Assembly: GCF_020832325.1 (NCBI RefSeq)
Contig: NZ_JAFIEU010000013.1
Location: forward strand, 62,001 to 126,000
Source of the DNA: Lunatimonas sp.
GTDB taxonomy: Bacteria; Bacteroidota; Bacteroidia; Cytophagales; Cyclobacteriaceae
Direction: 5' to 3'
Length of the DNA stretch: 64,000 nt
The position numbers and the translations under genes were made by a program. The stretch's first letter is position 1, and the number at the start of each line of letters is the position of its first letter. Below, one piece after another: positions 60,878 to 64,000 of this stretch. The notes below the pieces were generated by a model. That model did no database searches. It saw only the letters and a program-made list of their open reading frames with translations, and was not told where the DNA came from.

Positions 60878-62716
60878 CTATTCGACTGTTACTGACTTTG
60901 CCAAGTTACGCGGTTTGTCCACATCCAAACCCTTTGCATTTCCGATATAGTAAGCCAATAGTTGCAGCGGAATGACAGTCAACAGCGGAGCGATGAGTTC
61001 GTCAGCTGCGGGCACCGGAAGGGTTTCATCTGCAAGGAAGGCAAAGGCATCATCACCTTCTGAGATTACTGCAATCACCTTGCCTTTACGGGCTTTGATC
61101 TCCTGTGCGTTGCTTAAGATTTTTTCGTGGTAGGCATCTTTGGTGGCCACAAAAACGACGGGGAGGGTTTCCTCAACCAGCGCGATGGGTCCGTGTTTCA
61201 TCTCCGCAGCGGGGTAGCCCTCCGCATGAATATAGGAGATTTCTTTCAGTTTTAGGGCTCCTTCCAGCGCTATGGGAAAGTTGTAGCCCCGGCCTAAATA
61301 GAGAAAATCTCTTGCATCTTTGTACCGTTCGGCGGTCTTTTGTATTCTTTCTTTGGATTCCAAGATCGTCTCGATCTTACCGGGAACTGCATCTAACTCC
61401 CCGATGAGGTGGAGGTAGCGTTTTTGATCGATGGTACCTTTGGCGTAGGCAACCTTGATGGCTATCATCATGAGAACGGCCAACTGCGCGGTGAACGCCT
61501 TGGTGGAAGCCACACCGATCTCCGGACCTGCATGGGTGTAGGCTCCGGCGTTGGACATACGGGAAATGCTGGACCCAACCACGTTGACTACACCAAAGAG
61601 GAAGGCTCCGTGTTTTTTTGCCATGTCCATCGCTACGAGCGTATCGGCTGTTTCTCCGCTTTGAGAAATGGCAAGTATAATATCACCCTCCCGGACCACC
61701 GGGTTGCGGTACCGAAACTCAGAAGCATATTCCACCTCAACGGGAATCCTACAGAGCTCTTCAAAAACATATTCTGCTACTAATCCTGCATGCCAAGAGG
61801 TCCCGCATGCAAGCATGATGATTCGGCTTGCGTTGGTTAGTTTATCCAGGTGAGGATCTACACCACCCATGGTAATCGTTCCTTCCTTGGCGTCCAGTCT
61901 GCCCCGAAGGCAATCAAAGACCGTGGTAGGCTGTTCAAAAATCTCCTTGAGCATGAAATGTTCAAACCCACCTTTTTCAATAGCCGCCAATTCCATATCC
62001 AACTGAGTAATAAAAGGGGTCACCTTGTCATTACCCAAGTTTTTCAAGATCAGCTCGTCGGGTTTTACAATCGCCATTTCGTAGTCGTTTATATAGACTA
62101 CTTCTTTGGTGTATTCGATAATTGGAGAAGCATCGGAGGCCAAGAAATGTTCCCCTTTTCCGATTCCGATGACCAAAGGACTTCCTTTTCTGGCGGCAAT
62201 CAGCGTTCCAGGGTCCTCTTCATTGAGCAAGATAATCACATAGGCACCCACTACACGCCGTAGTGCAATGCGAACGGCCTCTTCCAGGGATTCACTCTGA
62301 TGGTTGTAAATATCTTCAATAAACTTCAATAGGACCTCCGTGTCGGTGTCGCTTTCAAAGGAATAGCCTTTGTTTACCAACTCTCGTTTCAGCGATGCGA
62401 AGTTTTCGATGATGCCGTTGTGAACCAAGGCCAACTTACCATTTGATGAGCGATGGGGGTGTGCGTTTCGATCAGAAGGTTCCCCGTGCGTAGCCCAACG
62501 TGTGTGGCCGATTCCCGATTGAGCATTTAGGGGTTTTCCGATCAGGGATTCTTCCAATTGGCTGACTTTTCCCTTTTTTTTATGTACCGCTATGCCGGCC
62601 TCTTCAGACAGTGCAACTCCAGCGCTGTCATAGCCACGGTATTCCAATCGTTTTAGCCCTTTTAAAATGACGGGGTAAGCTTCCCGTGGCCCAGTGTATG
62701 CGACAATTCCACACAT
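60878..62716 (-). CDS. glmS: Glutamine-fructose-6-phosphate transaminase (isomerizing)
   Basis: 612 residues from ATG 62716, chosen because Cys2 after the initiator Met (MCGIVAYTGPREAYPVIL) is the Ntn nucleophile; the frame is open 25 residues upstream. Class II glutaminase domain (1-240) and two SIS domains (from about 290: ACGTSWHAGLVAEYVFEE, SQSGETADTLVAM and VASTKAFTAQLAV). It makes glucosamine 6-phosphate, the entry to cell wall and glycan aminosugars. Its product ties with the DUF4954 gene 45 bases downstream and with the GH20/GH109 genes elsewhere. Confidence 0.95.
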   Translation of the reverse strand: MCGIVAYTGPREAYPVILKGLKRLEYRGYDSAGVALSEEAGIAVHKKKGKVSQLEESLIGKPLNAQSGIGHTRWATHGEPSDRNAHPHRSSNGKLALVHNGIIENFASLKRELVNKGYSFESDTDTEVLLKFIEDIYNHQSESLEEAVRIALRRVVGAYVIILLNEEDPGTLIAARKGSPLVIGIGKGEHFLASDASPIIEYTKEVVYINDYEMAIVKPDELILKNLGNDKVTPFITQLDMELAAIEKGGFEHFMLKEIFEQPTTVFDCLRGRLDAKEGTITMGGVDPHLDKLTNASRIIMLACGTSWHAGLVAEYVFEELCRIPVEVEYASEFRYRNPVVREGDIILAISQSGETADTLVAMDMAKKHGAFLFGVVNVVGSSISRMSNAGAYTHAGPEIGVASTKAFTAQLAVLMMIAIKVAYAKGTIDQKRYLHLIGELDAVPGKIETILESKERIQKTAERYKDARDFLYLGRGYNFPIALEGALKLKEISYIHAEGYPAAEMKHGPIALVEETLPVVFVATKDAYHEKILSNAQEIKARKGKVIAVISEGDDAFAFLADETLPVPAADELIAPLLTVIPLQLLAYYIGNAKGLDVDKPRNLAKSVTVE

Positions 62717-63226
62717 AATGAATTCCGAATAAAATTCTATAAAATTGAAAAGTTTTAAATCAGCCGAAAAATTACCAATAAAAAAACGCAATTCACAAAA
62801 TCATCGGCGGTGAGTCGGTTTGCCGAGGAGGTTGTGATTGTTTGAATTTTGGTAAAATTTAGGCTTTACGATTGTTGAATTTCAAAAATTTTATAGATCT
62901 AATTTGATAATTGATAATTAAATCTCTTTTTCGTTGATAGGTTTAAATGACATTTTTGATACAGTTACTATGATGACGGATTTTTTCAACTTGAAATTAA
63001 GCTGAAAAAAATTTGAAATATTTTATTTTTAGAAGGTTGTTAGCGCTGTAAGCGGCCGGAATAGCCATAAAACTGACGGAGTTTTGACTTTAATTTACGC
63101 GAAAGTTTCAGCCGTATCGTTAAATTATTTTGTCCTTCAGGCCATGTGGTGGGGCATTCCGTGTAACTTAGCGGTCAGGTTGCAGGATTCGGTTTCCTGC
63201 TTTTTGATTCGAAATTTGAAACATTA
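62717..63226 (+). other. 510-base AT-rich intergenic region between glmS and the symporter
   Basis: No coding frame, no tRNA and no clear hairpin. It must carry the divergent promoters of glmS and the cation symporter. I find no exact TAnnTTTG box on either strand, and no glmS-type ribozyme is recognisable. Confidence 0.45.
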
Positions 63227-64000
63227 ATGACTCGTTTGTTTTCCAGTCTGCTATTTAAAGTGTTGGTAGCCATTATTTTGGGAATTGTGTTTGGAACCTA
63301 CCTGCCCGAGTCCATTAACCGGGTATTTGCAACCTTCAACGCCCTCTTTGGGCAATTTTTAGGGTTTGCTATCCCATTGATTATTTTAGGTTTGATCATG
63401 CCTGCCATTGCCGACCTCGGTAGGGGTGCGGGTAAGATGCTCCTTTTTACCACGGGGATTGCGTATGGTTTCACCCTTTTTTCTGGATTTTCCACCTATG
63501 GGATAGCGTCTGCTGTATTTCCGCCCTTGCTGGAATCACATCTGAATACACCGGAAGTGATCACGGAACCCACGGCGGACTTGGCCTCTTATTTTTCAAT
63601 TAAGATACCTCCTGTTATTGATGTCATGTCTGCCTTGGTACTGGCATTTATTATCGGTTTGGGTTTGTCTTTTCAGCAGGGGTCCAAGCTGAAGCCGGTA
63701 GTGGTGGATTTTCAGACGATTATCATGCGGTTGATTGAGCGAGTGATCGTCCCTTTATTACCACTGTTTATTCTCGGGATATTCGCCGAGATGGCATTTA
63801 CGGGGAAGGTATTCGGTATCCTGACTGTTTTTTTGAGTATTGTGGGGGTGATCTTTGCGATGCATGTGCTCCTTTTGCTCCTTCAGTATCTAATAGCAGG
63901 CACTGTCGTAAGAAAGAATCCACTTCGATTGTTGGGGACGATGATGCCCGCGTACTTTACGGCGTTGGGTACCCAATCCTCAGCAGCAACCATTCCAGTC
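63227..64000 (+). CDS. Dicarboxylate/amino acid:cation symporter (SDF), 5' part
   Basis: 258 codons visible, cut by the right edge. It opens MTRLFSSLLFKVLVAIILG and contains LIILGLIMPAIADLG, the second-helix SDF pattern, and ends TALGTQSSAATIPV, the serine-rich helical-hairpin motif of GltP/DctA-type carriers. It imports glutamate, aspartate or C4-dicarboxylates with Na+ or H+ across the inner membrane. The rest of the gene, with the NMDGT-type helix, would be outside. Substrate unresolved. Confidence 0.88.
   Translation, partial: MTRLFSSLLFKVLVAIILGIVFGTYLPESINRVFATFNALFGQFLGFAIPLIILGLIMPAIADLGRGAGKMLLFTTGIAYGFTLFSGFSTYGIASAVFPPLLESHLNTPEVITEPTADLASYFSIKIPPVIDVMSALVLAFIIGLGLSFQQGSKLKPVVVDFQTIIMRLIERVIVPLLPLFILGIFAEMAFTGKVFGILTVFLSIVGVIFAMHVLLLLLQYLIAGTVVRKNPLRLLGTMMPAYFTALGTQSSAATIPV

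Noticed and set aside
62717-63226. glmS ribozyme or riboswitch in the long gap upstream of glmS
   Set aside because: No recognisable conserved core; the region is AT-rich without stable hairpins, and this ribozyme is typical of Gram-positive bacteria.
1-64000. tRNA, rRNA, CRISPR array, IS element or prophage
   Set aside because: No T-loop-type tRNA signature, no regularly spaced direct repeats, no transposase, integrase or phage structural genes were seen on reading through the window. The four short repeats are the only repeated elements found.

Overview
The window is chromosomal DNA of a Bacteroidota bacterium, most likely a Cytophagales/Cyclobacteriaceae-type organism. Evidence for this: promoters of the TTTG-N19-TAnnTTTG type, a TonB receptor with an N-terminal carboxypeptidase-like domain, an arginine operon with an N-acylornithine (SOTCase-like) carbamoyltransferase, and family members typical of the phylum (DUF4954, DUF4625, DUF5107, DUF5009, DUF1080, GH109, phenylalanine hydroxylase). 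The genus call is inference. I saw no rRNA, tRNA, CRISPR, IS transposase or prophage.

Layout. 1-0.2 kb: tail of a probable BsuBI/PstI-type restriction enzyme. 0.3-5.2 kb: glycan/amino-sugar group (amidohydrolase, DUF5009 acyltransferase, GH109-like oxidoreductase, DUF1080 lipoprotein). 5.4-7.2 kb: AAA15 ATPase + RloB, a probable anti-phage pair. 7.4-8.2 kb: three tiny membrane proteins. 8.2-10.3 kb: tightly coupled trio of a YggS-like protein lacking its PLP lysine, a LicD-like transferase and a cytidylyltransferase-like protein. 10.5-14.1 kb: secreted cupin protein, GH20 hexosaminidase, PQQ-type sugar dehydrogenase. 14.4-18.5 kb: ATP-dependent DNA ligase with its Lhr-like helicase. 18.6-25.6 kb: small exported proteins, a probable zinc-uptake pair (TonB receptor and His-rich DUF4625 lipoprotein) under matching TGCAA-N5-TTGCA dyads, an MFS transporter and small membrane proteins. 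25.6-28.8 kb: large DUF5107/TPR exported protein.

28.8-37.4 kb is a complete arginine operon on the minus strand, transcribed acylglutamate synthase-argG-argC-argD-argF'-argB-argE'-argH and closed by a strong terminator. Divergently, 37.8-41.9 kb carries phenylalanine hydroxylase, hisH-hisA-hisF-hisIE and a gamma-glutamylcyclotransferase-like gene. 41.9-49.5 kb holds an S41 protease, a TetR regulator with an AarF/UbiB kinase, a two-gene membrane/periplasmic system with duplicated His motifs, and a beta-lactamase-fold protein that lost its catalytic motifs. 49.9-54.4 kb is a xylose operon (Na+/sugar symporter, xylB, xylA) with an upstream LacI-type dyad. 54.6-64 kb has an amidohydrolase, quinone oxidoreductase, tandem universal stress protein, thioesterase, DUF4954 protein, glmS, and the start of a dicarboxylate/amino acid:cation symporter.

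Points that stand out: four copies of a short inverted-repeat intergenic element (14.2, 34.3, 34.4 and 57.0 kb), all just upstream of, or next to, minus-strand genes; the PLP-lysine-less YggS trio; the duplicated-His membrane pair; the metal-type operators; and the degenerate beta-lactamase fold.
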